Program-made: the position numbers and the translations under genes
Source of the DNA: a bacterium
Lineage (GTDB): Bacteria; Actinomycetota; Acidimicrobiia; Spongiisociales; UBA5794
Direction: 5' to 3'
DNA: 41,888 bases
NCBI GenBank assembly: GCA_024226255.1
Contig: JAAELU010000671.1
Location: 1-41,888 of the forward strand
In this document: positions 1 through 8,756 of the stretch, piece by piece
How positions within the stretch are numbered: position 1 is the first letter of the stretch
Layout of the letters: each line of letters begins with the position of its first letter
The notes under the pieces: model-generated
What the model was told of the DNA's origin: nothing
What the model saw: only the letters and a program-made list of their open reading frames with translations
Database searches by the model: none

Positions 1-1400
1 GCCTGGTCGTGGGGGAGGGAGCCGCGGGCGGCGCGGAGGTAGCCGAATGGGGTTTCATGACGCAGGTTGGAAACCCGTGAGGTGTAGACGTCTGCGTACT
101 TCTCGACCTGGCGGGCGAAGAGGCTTTTGTCGTTGCCCGCCCGCATCAAGGGCCCCCATGTCGGGTTGCCGAGCTGGGCGGCGGCCTGGGCAAGCGGGGC
201 GATCTCGTTGTCGAGCTTGGTCGCGGCCGCGGTGACACTCGACAGCTTCTTTTGGGTGGCATCGTCGCCGGCGGACTGCATTGCCAGCCGCAGCCTTGCC
301 TGGTGCCTGTCAGTCGCGACTTTCTTGACCATCAGCGCTTCGAGCTGCTGTTGCTCCTCAGCAAACTCCATGGCGTCGTGGATCTCCGCCTCGAGTTCTC
401 GTGCGATCAGAGCAGTACGCCAATGAAGCACATCCTTGGAGACGTGGACGTCGCCGAATAGATGGTCGCCGACGTAGAGGGGTTGACCTCCGGAAATGCC
501 GAGACTGTCCTCGACGTCTCGAGCGCTGCCGCCGAAGTAGACGTGTCCGGGTTCGAGGGGGCCGACATGTGGGAGTAGTAGCGAGTTGGTTTCATCGACG
601 ACTCGATAGATCGGGTTGGTTTCGGAGAAGAAGACCGGCTTGTTCGCCGACACGATGACCACATCGAACAGGTCGCGCCAAGTCGAGCCTTCCGGGCAGA
701 ACCGGTCAACGCAGTAGGTCATCATCTGACTGGCGTACGACCAGTCGGAGTTGGTGATGAGAAGCAGCTGCTTCCCTGCGGCTCGTTGATCGAGCAGGGT
801 CTGGACAATGTCGGGATCGGGATCGACGAAACGATCCGGATCGGCAACGATCTCAGTCTTCAGAGAGCCCTCCATGTGGGTCTCCGAGAGGGCATCGTCG
901 ACAGCCCGGTAGAGATCGGCGTAGCTCCTGGCGCCGGGCAGTGGCTCGCGGTCATGAACGTCGACAAGTTGGCTGAAAAGGCTTGCCCGAGATAGTTCGA
1001 AGAGGGTGTTCATGAACTCGAAACGATCCTCAGAAAGGTCCACAACGGTTTCGCGGTACATGTCACGTTGGTCGGTGAAGGGCAGCATCTCGGATCCGTG
1101 CTGCGCTCTGACGACGTACCCGAATCGAGTCGCCTTGAGCAGGTTGCCGAGGGCAAGGTCGAAAGTGAGGCCGATGGTGAACTCGTTGGGATCGAAAGAG
1201 AATCCTGCGACCGGCCAGCCGTGCTGTGCCAACAGGTCACGTGCATTTACGAAGGCGGCACCCTCCCACTCGTCCACGCGGTAGTGGATCAACGTGTAGT
1301 CCATGTCATAGCCGACCGCCTGTACCGCCCGCATATTCAATGTGCGATTGACAAACACTCCCCGTTCAGGCGGATTGGATTGGCGATCGGAGGAGTTCAT
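1..1400 (-). CDS. HAD-superfamily IG family 5'-nucleotidase, 3'-truncated by window edge
   Basis: The frame is open from the ATG at 1400 down to the window edge, so about 466 codons are visible and the C-terminus is missing. Residues 30-37 read GYDMDYTL, the HAD motif I with Asp32 (nucleophile) and Asp34. LLITNSD further on fits motif II and YVGDHLFGDV fits the acidic motif IV. The early string FVNRTLNMR is typical of the cytosolic IMP/GMP-type 5'-nucleotidase family (Pfam 5_nucleotid), which dephosphorylates purine nucleoside monophosphates. The substrate here is inferred from the family only. After motif IV a Gln/Glu-rich helical stretch (EEQQQLEALMVKK) probably forms the family's insertion. 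No convincing Shine-Dalgarno precedes the ATG. The gene is divergent from the acetyltransferase at 1460. Confidence 0.85.
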   Translation of the reverse strand, partial: MNSSDRQSNPPERGVFVNRTLNMRAVQAVGYDMDYTLIHYRVDEWEGAAFVNARDLLAQHGWPVAGFSFDPNEFTIGLTFDLALGNLLKATRFGYVVRAQHGSEMLPFTDQRDMYRETVVDLSEDRFEFMNTLFELSRASLFSQLVDVHDREPLPGARSYADLYRAVDDALSETHMEGSLKTEIVADPDRFVDPDPDIVQTLLDQRAAGKQLLLITNSDWSYASQMMTYCVDRFCPEGSTWRDLFDVVIVSANKPVFFSETNPIYRVVDETNSLLLPHVGPLEPGHVYFGGSARDVEDSLGISGGQPLYVGDHLFGDVHVSKDVLHWRTALIARELEAEIHDAMEFAEEQQQLEALMVKKVATDRHQARLRLAMQSAGDDATQKKLSSVTAAATKLDNEIAPLAQAAAQLGNPTWGPLMRAGNDKSLFARQVEKYADVYTSRVSNLRHETPFGYLRAARGSLPHDQ

Positions 1401-1445
1401 GGCCCCAGTGTCGCAGCTCGCGGCCCGCAATCGACGCTGAACGGA

Positions 1446-1451
1446 TACAGT
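1446..1451 (+). promoter_or_regulatory. Putative -10 box of a leaderless promoter
   Basis: TACAGT lies 8 nt before the ATG at 1460, with no Shine-Dalgarno. It fits the TAnnnT pattern seen before a dozen other starts in this window and supports ATG 1460 over the upstream TTG at 1454. Confidence 0.45.
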
Positions 1452-1459
1452 CGTTGCTG

Positions 1460-1960
1460 ATGGATCTGATCTTGCGTCCTTTGGAGCCTTCTGACGAGGT
1501 CGAGTTCATCGCGGCGCTCGGTGAGATGGAGAACTTCGGTTTCTACTACGAGACGGGCATGTCGTTCGTCGATTATCTGTCGGTGCTCGACCGAGCGCTT
1601 CTTGGGGAAGGTCTGCCGGATGGCCACGTCGCCAACTCACTATTCGTTGCTGACGTTGGTGGTGTCGTCGTCGGGCGGCTGTCGCTACGACACTCCCTGA
1701 ACGACGCCCTTCTCACCGTCGGCGGTCACATCGGGTATGGGGTGCTTCCGGCCCATCGACGGAAGGGATATGCCACTGCGATGTTGCACCACGCTTTGCC
1801 GTTGGCTGGCGAGCTGGGTTTGACCAGCGTGCTCGTCACCTGCGACGAGGACAACATCGCCTCCCGCAAGATCATCGAGGCCTGCGGCGGCGTCTACGAG
1901 AACAGTTACACCCTCGACATCGATGTCCCCAAACGGCGCTACTGGATCGACCTCGTCTAG
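1460..1960 (+). CDS. GNAT family N-acetyltransferase (COG3981-like)
   Basis: This is a 166-residue single-domain GNAT protein. The acetyl-CoA binding core is visible as HIGYGVLPAHRRKGYATAML, where RRKGYA is the pyrophosphate-binding loop. It is followed by the LVTCDEDNIASRKIIEACGG segment characteristic of the COG3981 predicted acetyltransferases. The acceptor substrate cannot be read from the sequence. An in-frame TTG start at 1454 would add two residues, but the ATG at 1460 is preferred because a TAnnnT box ends 8 nt before it. A strong hairpin terminator begins 68 nt after the stop, so the gene is probably monocistronic. Confidence 0.85.
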   Translation: MDLILRPLEPSDEVEFIAALGEMENFGFYYETGMSFVDYLSVLDRALLGEGLPDGHVANSLFVADVGGVVVGRLSLRHSLNDALLTVGGHIGYGVLPAHRRKGYATAMLHHALPLAGELGLTSVLVTCDEDNIASRKIIEACGGVYENSYTLDIDVPKRRYWIDLV

Positions 1961-2027
1961 CGCGACGCACTTCTGTGGCCTCTGACTCAGAACCGGGCGA
2001 CATGGACCTCGAGTCGAAGCCCCATAC

Positions 2028-2057
2028 AGACAACCCCCCGGTGAAGGGGGGTTGTCT
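2028..2057. terminator. Strong rho-independent-type hairpin
   Basis: A 12-bp perfect stem has arms AGACAACCCCCC (2028-2039) and GGGGGGTTGTCT (2046-2057) with a 6-nt loop, followed by a short TTATTAG tract. It ends the acetyltransferase transcript. The symmetric stem could also act on the other strand, but the tail is weak. Confidence 0.75.
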
Positions 2058-2064
2058 TATTAGC

Positions 2065-2147
2065 CTCGGACGGCCGCTCTGAGGAGGAGTCGGAGGGAAG
2101 GGGACCTCCGAATAGTGTTCCGGTGGAGTGCTGGAACACCGTCCGAG
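2065..2147 (+). ncRNA. Candidate structured RNA or leader with three nested stems
   Basis: Between the terminator and the OppD-like gene three perfect stems nest as a multibranch fold. P1 pairs CTCGGACGG (2065-2073) with CCGTCCGAG (2139-2147). P2 pairs TCGGAGG (2090-2096) with CCTCCGA (2105-2111). P3 pairs GTGTTCC (2115-2121) with GGAACAC (2133-2139); P1 and P3 share one base, so one of them is a pair shorter. I do not recognise a known riboswitch or SRP RNA core. It could be a small RNA or the 5' leader of the gene at 2277. The rest of the 1961-2276 gap shows nothing I can support. Strand is assigned from the downstream gene only. Confidence 0.35.
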
Positions 2148-2276
2148 TATGTCTCTATAGGTATCGTCCTTGGGTCTCCGTTTCTTGAATCTGATGCCAA
2201 ACCATTTCGGATTAGCCCAAAGTAACTAGTCACCTTCTCTCGATATGATGCGAACTGCGCACGTGGAGGAGGCCTG

Positions 2277-3383
2277 GTGGCGCTGTTGGAAGTCGAAAAT
2301 ATGCGGGTCGCGATCCAGGACCCCGGGGCTTCGGCACAGTCGATTCACGTCGAGCCGTATGGTCCGTGGCTTCCTGACGGGTGGGTTGTGGCGATACCAA
2401 ACATCAGTTTCTCTGTTGATCCGGGCGAGGTGCTTGCCATTGTCGGCGAATCGGGAGCAGGCAAGTCACTGAGTGCACTCGGGGCACTCGGCCTGCTTTC
2501 GGCAGGATCCAAGGTTGTCGACGGAACCGTGCGATTCGACGGTGTGCAACTTCGCCCCACCAGGAAGCTCGAGAAGAAGAGGTCACGATGGTGGCGCAAG
2601 CGTCGGGAGCGCCGCTACGAGCAATTCATGGAAGAGCTTCTCGACGAGGGATATCGGGGAGTGCTCGGTACTCGCATTGGCGTTCTGTTTCAGGATGCGG
2701 TCGCCAGTTGGGCCCCGACCGCGATGATTGGCGACCAGGCGGGCGAGGTGCTGCGTGAGCACACCGATATGAGCGAAAACGAGATCGTGGACAAGGTGCT
2801 CGACGCTCTGGGTGAGGTGCGCCTTCCCAAAGTCAGCAAGTACTTGTCGTTCCGCCACGAGCTGAGCCGCGGTCAGGCACAGCGTGCGATGATCGCCTCC
2901 GTCCTGATCAAGGGCCCGGATCTGCTGGTTGCCGACGAGCCGCTCTCGGGTCTCGATGCCCCTGTTGCTGCCGCCGTCCTCGACATTCTCCGAGAGCTCA
3001 AGGCGCGTCGCGGCCTGGCGATGATTCTGATCACGCACGATCTTGCGACTGTGGCCGCCACCGCGGATCGGGTGATGGTGATGTACGGCGGCCAAGTCGT
3101 CGAAGAGGGTCACGTCTCCGAGATCTTCTATCGGCCGCAGCACCCGTACACGGAGGGACTGCTCGGGTCGGTGCCATCGATTTCTCACAAACGACTGGTA
3201 TCGATCGAAGGGGCTCCTCCTCGTATCCAGGACGTTCCCAAGGCCGCGTGTGCTTTCGCTCCTCGTTGCGGATACGCGGTGGAAGCGTGTCGTCAGGGTC
3301 GCCCTGACTTGAGGCCCATTGCCGAGTCCCTGGTGGCTTGTATTCGATCCGACGAGCTCGATCTGGCGGGTGTTCGCGGATGA
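2277..3383 (+). CDS. Orphan OppD/DppD-like ABC transporter ATP-binding protein
   Basis: The start is GTG, with GGAGGAGG just upstream. The 368-residue ATPase has Walker A GESGAGKS at 57-64, signature LSRGQ at 196-200 (canonical LSGGQ), Walker B LLVADE at 216-221 and H-loop His254. The C-terminal APRCGYAVEACRQGRPDLRP segment is the Cys-containing oligopeptide-transporter extension (oligo_HPY) of OppD/DppD proteins. Between Walker A and the Q-loop, around residues 94-125, is a strongly basic insertion (KLEKKRSRWWRKRRERR) that usual OppD proteins lack. No peptide permease, binding protein or OppF partner is present in the window. The next gene is an unrelated FtsX-type permease 111 nt away. It may energise a permease encoded elsewhere; that is inference. 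Confidence 0.8.
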   Translation: MALLEVENMRVAIQDPGASAQSIHVEPYGPWLPDGWVVAIPNISFSVDPGEVLAIVGESGAGKSLSALGALGLLSAGSKVVDGTVRFDGVQLRPTRKLEKKRSRWWRKRRERRYEQFMEELLDEGYRGVLGTRIGVLFQDAVASWAPTAMIGDQAGEVLREHTDMSENEIVDKVLDALGEVRLPKVSKYLSFRHELSRGQAQRAMIASVLIKGPDLLVADEPLSGLDAPVAAAVLDILRELKARRGLAMILITHDLATVAATADRVMVMYGGQVVEEGHVSEIFYRPQHPYTEGLLGSVPSISHKRLVSIEGAPPRIQDVPKAACAFAPRCGYAVEACRQGRPDLRPIAESLVACIRSDELDLAGVRG

Positions 3384-3428
3384 CGGTCGCGTAGGACCGG
3401 GTCTGGTTGGTTTCTCAGGACGTGGGCT

Positions 3429-3458
3429 TGCGATCGTGTGATGCGTTTTGGCTAGCCT
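3429..3458 (+). promoter_or_regulatory. Putative promoter of the exporter operon
   Basis: TTGCGA (3429-3434) and TAGCCT (3453-3458) are spaced by 18 bp and lie 36 nt before the permease ATG. TAGCCT recurs as a -10 box elsewhere in the window. Confidence 0.4.
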
Positions 3459-3494
3459 GGGAAACGTTCCGGAGGCAAGGGAACCGAGAGCGCG

Positions 3495-6400
3495 ATGCGT
3501 CTCATCACCTACATAGGTCTGGTGGTCCGTCGGGTCTGGTCCAAACGCGGCATTTTGATCGGCTCATTGTTGGGCGCTACGTTGGTCACGGCTCTTCTGG
3601 CGATCGTCCCTCTCTACGAGGCGTCGGTGCAGGCCGTCGACCTACTGTTCACTGTGCGTGGCGCCACCTCCGACTCTGTTGATGTAACTGCGTTTTCGAC
3701 CTACACCGACTACTTCGCTACCGGAGCCGACAGCAATCGCGAGTTGGTGAACACCTCTGCCGATGAGCTCCTCGCCAAGTGGTATCCGGAGCGGCTGGAA
3801 CGTACGCAGAGCCGTGAGTTTGTTGTGATTCCCCTCAGTGTCGATTGGTACGGACAGGCCGAGGCTTGGCGCGAGGCACTCGATCAGGCGATCGAAGACG
3901 AACTCGACCCTGAGGAGTGGCCACAGCCGCAATATCCGGCGCCCCCCCGCGAGCCGACCACGGCCCGCATCTTCACGAGCCCAACTCTGACCGATCACCT
4001 CACTGTTGTTGCCGGCGAGATCCCGTCCGAGTTACCCAACCTGGTTCGCGACCCCGTTCAACCAGTCCAGTTGGTTTTGGGTTCTGACCTAGCGGCGACG
4101 ATGTCGGTAGGCGTTGGCGATCAGTTCTTGCTGCGTCCGTTCTCGGGCTTTCAGTACATCTTTGAACTGATCGAGGTAGCAGCGATTGTTGAGCCGGTTG
4201 ATCCCGGCGACAAGCTGTGGGGGATCGACCGGCCCGGCTCGATGTTCTACATGGAGCAGGCGAATTTCGACTTCTGGATGACCGCACAAAGTGTGCCGGC
4301 CGAGAGCGACGCCTGGTTGCGTCCAGCTCGGGGGTATGTGGGGACGACTGCTACCCAGCGCTGGATCATGGGTTTCGACCCGGAGACGATGGTCATCGAG
4401 GATCTCAATCCGGTACGCAACCGGATTGCAGAGTTCCGTGCCGACGTCAGCCGCGTCAGCGGCGGAGCTGTCGCTGCCAACTCATTCCTGCCCGGCCTGC
4501 TGGACAAGTTCGACCTTCGATCCGTTGTCATTGGTGCACCGATCCTGGCGATATTGGCGCTGGTGGTCGGCGGAGCTCTCTACTTCCTGATATACACCGC
4601 GGCGTTGACCCTCGAGCGGGAGGGACCGGAGATGGCCCTTCTCAGGACACGAGGGGCGTCCACCTGGCAGACGGTGGGTATCCATCTGGCGCAATCCCTG
4701 GTGATCGCAGCGATTGCTGCGGTCGTAGCGCCGTTTGTTGCCCGATGGCTTGTCGGCATCACAGGGCGAGTACCACCGCTGTCGGACTTGACCGGAGGCG
4801 AACCACTCAAAGTCGCCCAGCGCCGGCCGCTGCAGCCTTTCCTCATCGGTGGTGCCGCGCTGACTTTCCTCTCGATGGGTCTGGCCATCATTCCGTTCGC
4901 CCGCCGACGGGTGCTCGAACTGCGCTCGTTGGCCGCCCGCCCTGGAGGCAAGTCGGTCTGGCAGCGCTACAACCTCGACCTCTTTGCGATCGCTCTGTCT
5001 CTGGTGGTGTTGTTCCAGATCTCACAGCGCGGCTTCATCAACTTCTCGGGCGACGAGGCCAAGCTAGATCCGCTGGCCATCGTCTTCCCTGTGCTGTTGC
5101 TGTTCACAGGCGCACTGATTCTGCTGCGGATCTTGCCATGGATGCTGCGGATTATCGGCTGGGTCATGACGAAGTCGCGCAGCATGTCCTTTGCACTGCC
5201 CGGATGGCACCTCGGCCGCAACCCCATTCCATATGGTCGGTTGGCGCTGCTGGTGTGGCTGACAACTGGGCTGGGAGCGTTCGCTCTCACCTATGCCAAC
5301 ACTCTCGAGTCGTCGTTTGCCGACCGTGCTTCGTTCGCCACGGGTGCCGATGTGCGGGTTGTCAATGAGGGGGCCGGGTTCCTCGAGCCCCCGATCGGAA
5401 CGACAGGCGCGGCCGTGCTGCGGACTACTGGGGCTCCGCGCAATGTGCGCAGCCGCCAGGCTGAGGTGCTGGCGGTTCGACCCGCCGACTTCGCTGAGGT
5501 CGTCAAGTGGCGTGGCGACTTTGGGGCCGCCCCGCAGACACTGTTCGGTTACCTGCGCCCCGAAGGAGTCGCCCCCGACGTAGGCGTCGAACTGCCCGTT
5601 GACGCCACCGAGTTTTCCATCGACGGTGTTGTCATCCCGCGAAGCTGGGCAGATCAGGTGGCCCTCGGTACACGTGAGCCCAACCCCGACATGCGATTGA
5701 TGATGAAGGTCTTCGATGCCCGCGGTCAGGTGTGGACGATGCAGGCTGATCAGGATCTTCTCGACGAATCGTGGCAGACCGTAACAGTCGATCTGTCCAC
5801 TGGGCTCAACATCGGCTATCCCCGCGACCCGGTTCCTCCGCTATCGATTCACGCGGTGTGGGTCGAGCGAAGCAATCCGACTGGTGGCAATGTCATCGGC
5901 GGTGAGTCGCTGCTCGTTCGCAACTTCCGAGCCGAGACCGCGACCGGTCCTGTGCAGCTTGACGAGGCATTCGAGGAGCTGACCACACTCAATGGATTCG
6001 GACGTTTCCGCGACGTTGATGCCGGCGAGGCGGCATCCGCCTATTTCGCAGAGATACCTGCGGGCGAAAGCACCCCCACGTCCGCGATCCGGGAAGCTTC
6101 ACCACTGTTCGCCACAGGTACGGCGCAGCGATGGGCGCTGCCCGGAGCTCGGACGCGGGTGAACCCTGCCGTGCCGCAGCTGCGGCGCGACCCTGATCCA
6201 ATCAACGTGCTGCTCGACGTCGAGGTTGCCGCCCAGGCCGGAATAGAGGTCGGTGGGGCGACCACGTTTTCGATCGGTGGGGTCATCATGGACGCCGAGC
6301 TGGTGGGCTATATCGACCAGGTGCCGTCGATGACTGATGAGCGAACTTCCGGCCGCATGGTCACCGACCTCGACGGGCTGTCGCCACACCTCAACGGCTT

Positions 6401-7013
6401 GGCCTCATGGAGTTACAACACGGCGCTGGCTCGTATCGAGGCGCCCGGCGAGCTGTGGATCGAGACGGACGACACTGACGCCGCCATCCGCCAGATCAAT
6501 GCCCAGCTGCCGGAGAGCGACCCACCGGACGCGTTGTTCAGTATCAAGGCCAATGAAGCTGAGGTGTCCTCACGACCGGTGCAGGTGGGCCTGGTGGCGA
6601 TCCTGTTTGTGGGCGCCGCGGTGAGTGTTGTGCTCGCCCTGGCGGGGGTCACGTCGTACGTGTTGCTCGCAGTTTCGCGCCGCACTAGGGAGATGGGTGT
6701 GCTGCGGGCACTTGGCTTTGGGCGCGCTGGTGTTGCCGCAACGTTCGCGGTCGAGCAGGTCGCGGTGCTCGGACTGGGTGCTCTGATCGGGACCATCGGC
6801 GGTATCGCCTTGATGCGTGGAATGCTGCCGTTCCTCCAACTTGGTGAGACGGCGGTTGAGATTCGGCCCGCAATCCGGCTCGCCGTCGCCTGGCCGATTC
6901 TGCTGCTCTATCTGGGTGTGGTCGGAATCCTGCTGATCGGCTCGGTCATCTGGGCGACCCGACGGGTGTCGGCGACACGAATGAGCGAAGTGCTGCGGGA
7001 GGTGGAGCGATGA
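3495..7013 (+). CDS. Large FtsX-like (MacB/LolC type) ABC transporter permease
   Basis: This 1172-residue permease has an N-terminal membrane segment (about residues 20-42) followed by a long extracytoplasmic region. A first FtsX-type membrane block lies around residues 345-560, a second large extracytoplasmic region around 600-1030, and a C-terminal FtsX block ends in a four-helix-type domain around 1035-1165. The C-terminal block contains RRTREMGVLRALGFGRAGV, the signature of FtsX/MacB permeases; the first block has the related EGPEMALLRTRGAS. Two FtsX domains in one chain would provide both membrane halves. It overlaps the next ATPase by 4 nt (ATGA), so the three genes form one operon. The family uses mechanotransmission to expel lipoproteins, peptides or drugs rather than classical import; the substrate here is unknown. 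Confidence 0.85.
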   Translation: MRLITYIGLVVRRVWSKRGILIGSLLGATLVTALLAIVPLYEASVQAVDLLFTVRGATSDSVDVTAFSTYTDYFATGADSNRELVNTSADELLAKWYPERLERTQSREFVVIPLSVDWYGQAEAWREALDQAIEDELDPEEWPQPQYPAPPREPTTARIFTSPTLTDHLTVVAGEIPSELPNLVRDPVQPVQLVLGSDLAATMSVGVGDQFLLRPFSGFQYIFELIEVAAIVEPVDPGDKLWGIDRPGSMFYMEQANFDFWMTAQSVPAESDAWLRPARGYVGTTATQRWIMGFDPETMVIEDLNPVRNRIAEFRADVSRVSGGAVAANSFLPGLLDKFDLRSVVIGAPILAILALVVGGALYFLIYTAALTLEREGPEMALLRTRGASTWQTVGIHLAQSLVIAAIAAVVAPFVARWLVGITGRVPPLSDLTGGEPLKVAQRRPLQPFLIGGAALTFLSMGLAIIPFARRRVLELRSLAARPGGKSVWQRYNLDLFAIALSLVVLFQISQRGFINFSGDEAKLDPLAIVFPVLLLFTGALILLRILPWMLRIIGWVMTKSRSMSFALPGWHLGRNPIPYGRLALLVWLTTGLGAFALTYANTLESSFADRASFATGADVRVVNEGAGFLEPPIGTTGAAVLRTTGAPRNVRSRQAEVLAVRPADFAEVVKWRGDFGAAPQTLFGYLRPEGVAPDVGVELPVDATEFSIDGVVIPRSWADQVALGTREPNPDMRLMMKVFDARGQVWTMQADQDLLDESWQTVTVDLSTGLNIGYPRDPVPPLSIHAVWVERSNPTGGNVIGGESLLVRNFRAETATGPVQLDEAFEELTTLNGFGRFRDVDAGEAASAYFAEIPAGESTPTSAIREASPLFATGTAQRWALPGARTRVNPAVPQLRRDPDPINVLLDVEVAAQAGIEVGGATTFSIGGVIMDAELVGYIDQVPSMTDERTSGRMVTDLDGLSPHLNGLASWSYNTALARIEAPGELWIETDDTDAAIRQINAQLPESDPPDALFSIKANEAEVSSRPVQVGLVAILFVGAAVSVVLALAGVTSYVLLAVSRRTREMGVLRALGFGRAGVAATFAVEQVAVLGLGALIGTIGGIALMRGMLPFLQLGETAVEIRPAIRLAVAWPILLLYLGVVGILLIGSVIWATRRVSATRMSEVLREVER

Positions 7014-7840
7014 GCGAACCCATCATCGATTGCAGCAGCCTCATCAAGATCCATAAGCAGGGCAACCTCGAAGTCGTGGCGCTCCATGGGCTCGATTTCG
7101 CAATGTCGCGGGGCGAGTTCATCTCGGTTGTCGGCAAGTCGGGCGCAGGGAAGTCGACGCTGCTGCGGATCCTCGCCGGTCTCGACGTGCCGTCTGCCGG
7201 CAAGGTCAGTGTCGCCGGTGTCAGCCTCACCAGCATTTCTCCTCGTGATCTGACCAAGCACTACCGACGTCGGGTTGGGTTCCTGTGGCAGGACTTCAGT
7301 CGCAATCTGCTGCCCTACCTCAAGGTGATGCAGAACGTGGAGTTGCCCATGCTTCTATCCGGCGTGGGAACTCGGGAGAGAAGACGGCGGGCCAAGGAGT
7401 TGCTCGAAGCGACCGGGCTGCACAACCAGAGTTTCTCCACGATTCACACGCTGTCGGGCGGCCAACAGCAGCGCCTGGCGCTCTGTGTTGCGCTGGCGGG
7501 AGATCCCGAGCTGCTGCTGGCCGACGAGCCGACCGGCGAATTGGATACCGAGACGTCTCTCGAGATCTACGAGCTGTTGCGGCGCCTCAACCAAGAGGGC
7601 TTGTCGATCATGGTGGTTACGCACGATGTGGCTCTGGCCAAGCGCACCGATCGGGTCGTCCGTCTCGCCGATGGCAAGATGGTGGCCCAGGGCACAGGCG
7701 ACTCGTACCCGGTGACCCTCGATGCTGGCGGAGCGGTGACGCTGCCGCGGGACCTGCTTCTGGCGGCGGGGATCGAACATGAAGCGGGTGCCAAGTTGAC
7801 CCCGGATGGCATCTTGCTGCACCGCAAGGAGGAACAGTGA
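7010..7840 (+). CDS. LolD/MacB-type ABC ATPase with C-terminal AbrB-like extension
   Basis: The protein has 276 residues. Walker A GKSGAGKST is at 42-50, and LSGGQQQR, LLLADEPTGELD and an H-loop THD follow in order. It belongs to the MacB/LolD/FtsE group that powers FtsX-type permeases. Unlike its 234-residue partner it carries about 42 extra residues from 235. These read VTLDAGGAVTLP, then RDLLLAAGI and DGILLHR, resembling a single AbrB/MazE swapped-hairpin unit. That domain usually dimerises and binds DNA, but here it may serve dimerisation of the nucleotide-binding domains (inference). It starts inside the permease stop codon and ends overlapping the next ATPase by GTGA. Confidence 0.85.
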   Translation: MSEPIIDCSSLIKIHKQGNLEVVALHGLDFAMSRGEFISVVGKSGAGKSTLLRILAGLDVPSAGKVSVAGVSLTSISPRDLTKHYRRRVGFLWQDFSRNLLPYLKVMQNVELPMLLSGVGTRERRRRAKELLEATGLHNQSFSTIHTLSGGQQQRLALCVALAGDPELLLADEPTGELDTETSLEIYELLRRLNQEGLSIMVVTHDVALAKRTDRVVRLADGKMVAQGTGDSYPVTLDAGGAVTLPRDLLLAAGIEHEAGAKLTPDGILLHRKEEQ

Positions 7841-8541
7841 GCCTCGAACTGATCGACATCACCAAGCACTATCCGGGCGGGGCAATCGGCGCCCAGGATG
7901 TCTCCGTGACGATCGAACCCGGCGAGTTCGTTGCGTTCTTTGGCCAGTCCGGCTCGGGAAAGACATCTCTGCTGCAAATCGCCGGAATCCTCATGGACGC
8001 CGACGAGGGTCGGGTCATGCTCGATGGCGTGCAAGTGAGCGGACTGTCCGAGTCCGATGCCGCTGATGTGCGCAGGAGCCAGCTCGGCTTCATCTTCCAA
8101 ACCGCCGGTCTGCTTCCACTGCTGTCGGCACGCGAGAACGTTGACGTTGCCTTGCGCCTGCTTGGCATCGGTGGTGGTTCGGCTCGCGACAGCGTCGCCA
8201 ATGCGTTGGCATCAGTCGAGATGACCGATCGTGCCGACCACCGTCCCGATGAGCTGTCCGGTGGCGAGCAACAGCGAGTCGCCATTGCCCGCGCTCTGGC
8301 CCACGAACCCCGCTACCTTTTTGCCGATGAACCAACCGGTGAGTTGGACACGACAACCGGAGCTTCCGTGCTCGGGTTATTGGCGAGCATCGCCGAGAGC
8401 GGTACCGCCGTCGTCATGGCGTCACACGATCCCGCCGCCATCGACTACGTCACCCAGGCCTACTTCATCCGCGACGGCGTCCTCGAGAAACCCAACCTCG
8501 CGTCACTCCGCCTCTGGCTAACCGAAGGCCAGGAGTTCTGA
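7837..8541 (+). CDS. Second LolD/MacB-type ABC ATPase of the exporter
   Basis: This 234-residue ATPase has a GTG start overlapping the TGA of the preceding ATPase. Walker A is GQSGSGKTS, the signature is LSGGEQQR, Walker B is YLFADEPTGELD and the switch is SHD. It is clearly paralogous to the upstream ATPase but lacks the C-terminal AbrB-like tail. With a single two-domain permease, two different ATPases suggest an asymmetric heterodimeric engine, one per half (inference). No further gene follows; the operon runs into a repeat-rich intergenic region. Confidence 0.85.
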   Translation: MSLELIDITKHYPGGAIGAQDVSVTIEPGEFVAFFGQSGSGKTSLLQIAGILMDADEGRVMLDGVQVSGLSESDAADVRRSQLGFIFQTAGLLPLLSARENVDVALRLLGIGGGSARDSVANALASVEMTDRADHRPDELSGGEQQRVAIARALAHEPRYLFADEPTGELDTTTGASVLGLLASIAESGTAVVMASHDPAAIDYVTQAYFIRDGVLEKPNLASLRLWLTEGQEF

Positions 8542-8606
8542 CGGACTGGTTTGGCACCCGTCGAGAGCGCACCACGCGATCGCTCGGCCGCAAGCCCGAC
8601 CACCTA

Positions 8607-8723
8607 TCTCTCCCCCCGTCTGGCGCCGCTTTGGGCGACAGACACCTGGGGGGAGTGGCCCGCCCGCTCTGGGGCGGGTCGAGGGGGGAGGCGAAGGTAG
8701 TCCACAAAGCTGACGTTGCGTCG
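8607..8723 (+). repeat. G-rich hairpin repeat family 2, copy A
   Basis: The element opens with CTCTCCCCCCGTCTG and a hairpin: CCCCCC..GTCTG pairs with CAGAC..GGGGGG around the loop core GCCGCTTTGGGCG. A second small stem follows (CCCGCCC / GGGCGGG, 8659-8677), then the shared tail GAAGGTAGTCCACAAAGC and ACGTTGCGTCG. Related copies lie at 26061-26130, 26196-26304, 26415-26458 (opposite strand, hairpin only) and 40399-40585 (opposite strand). It lies between convergent genes, downstream of the exporter operon. The 8542-8606 stretch before it shows nothing I can support. Confidence 0.7.
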
Positions 8724-8756
8724 CTCGACGCCCCAACTCGCCGTTCCTCGCGGCGG

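Noticed and set aside
4217-5368. A 383-codon plus-strand frame inside the large permease gene
   Set aside because: It is a shifted frame of the FtsX-type permease, rich in Arg/Gly/Pro, with no motif and no ribosome-binding site.
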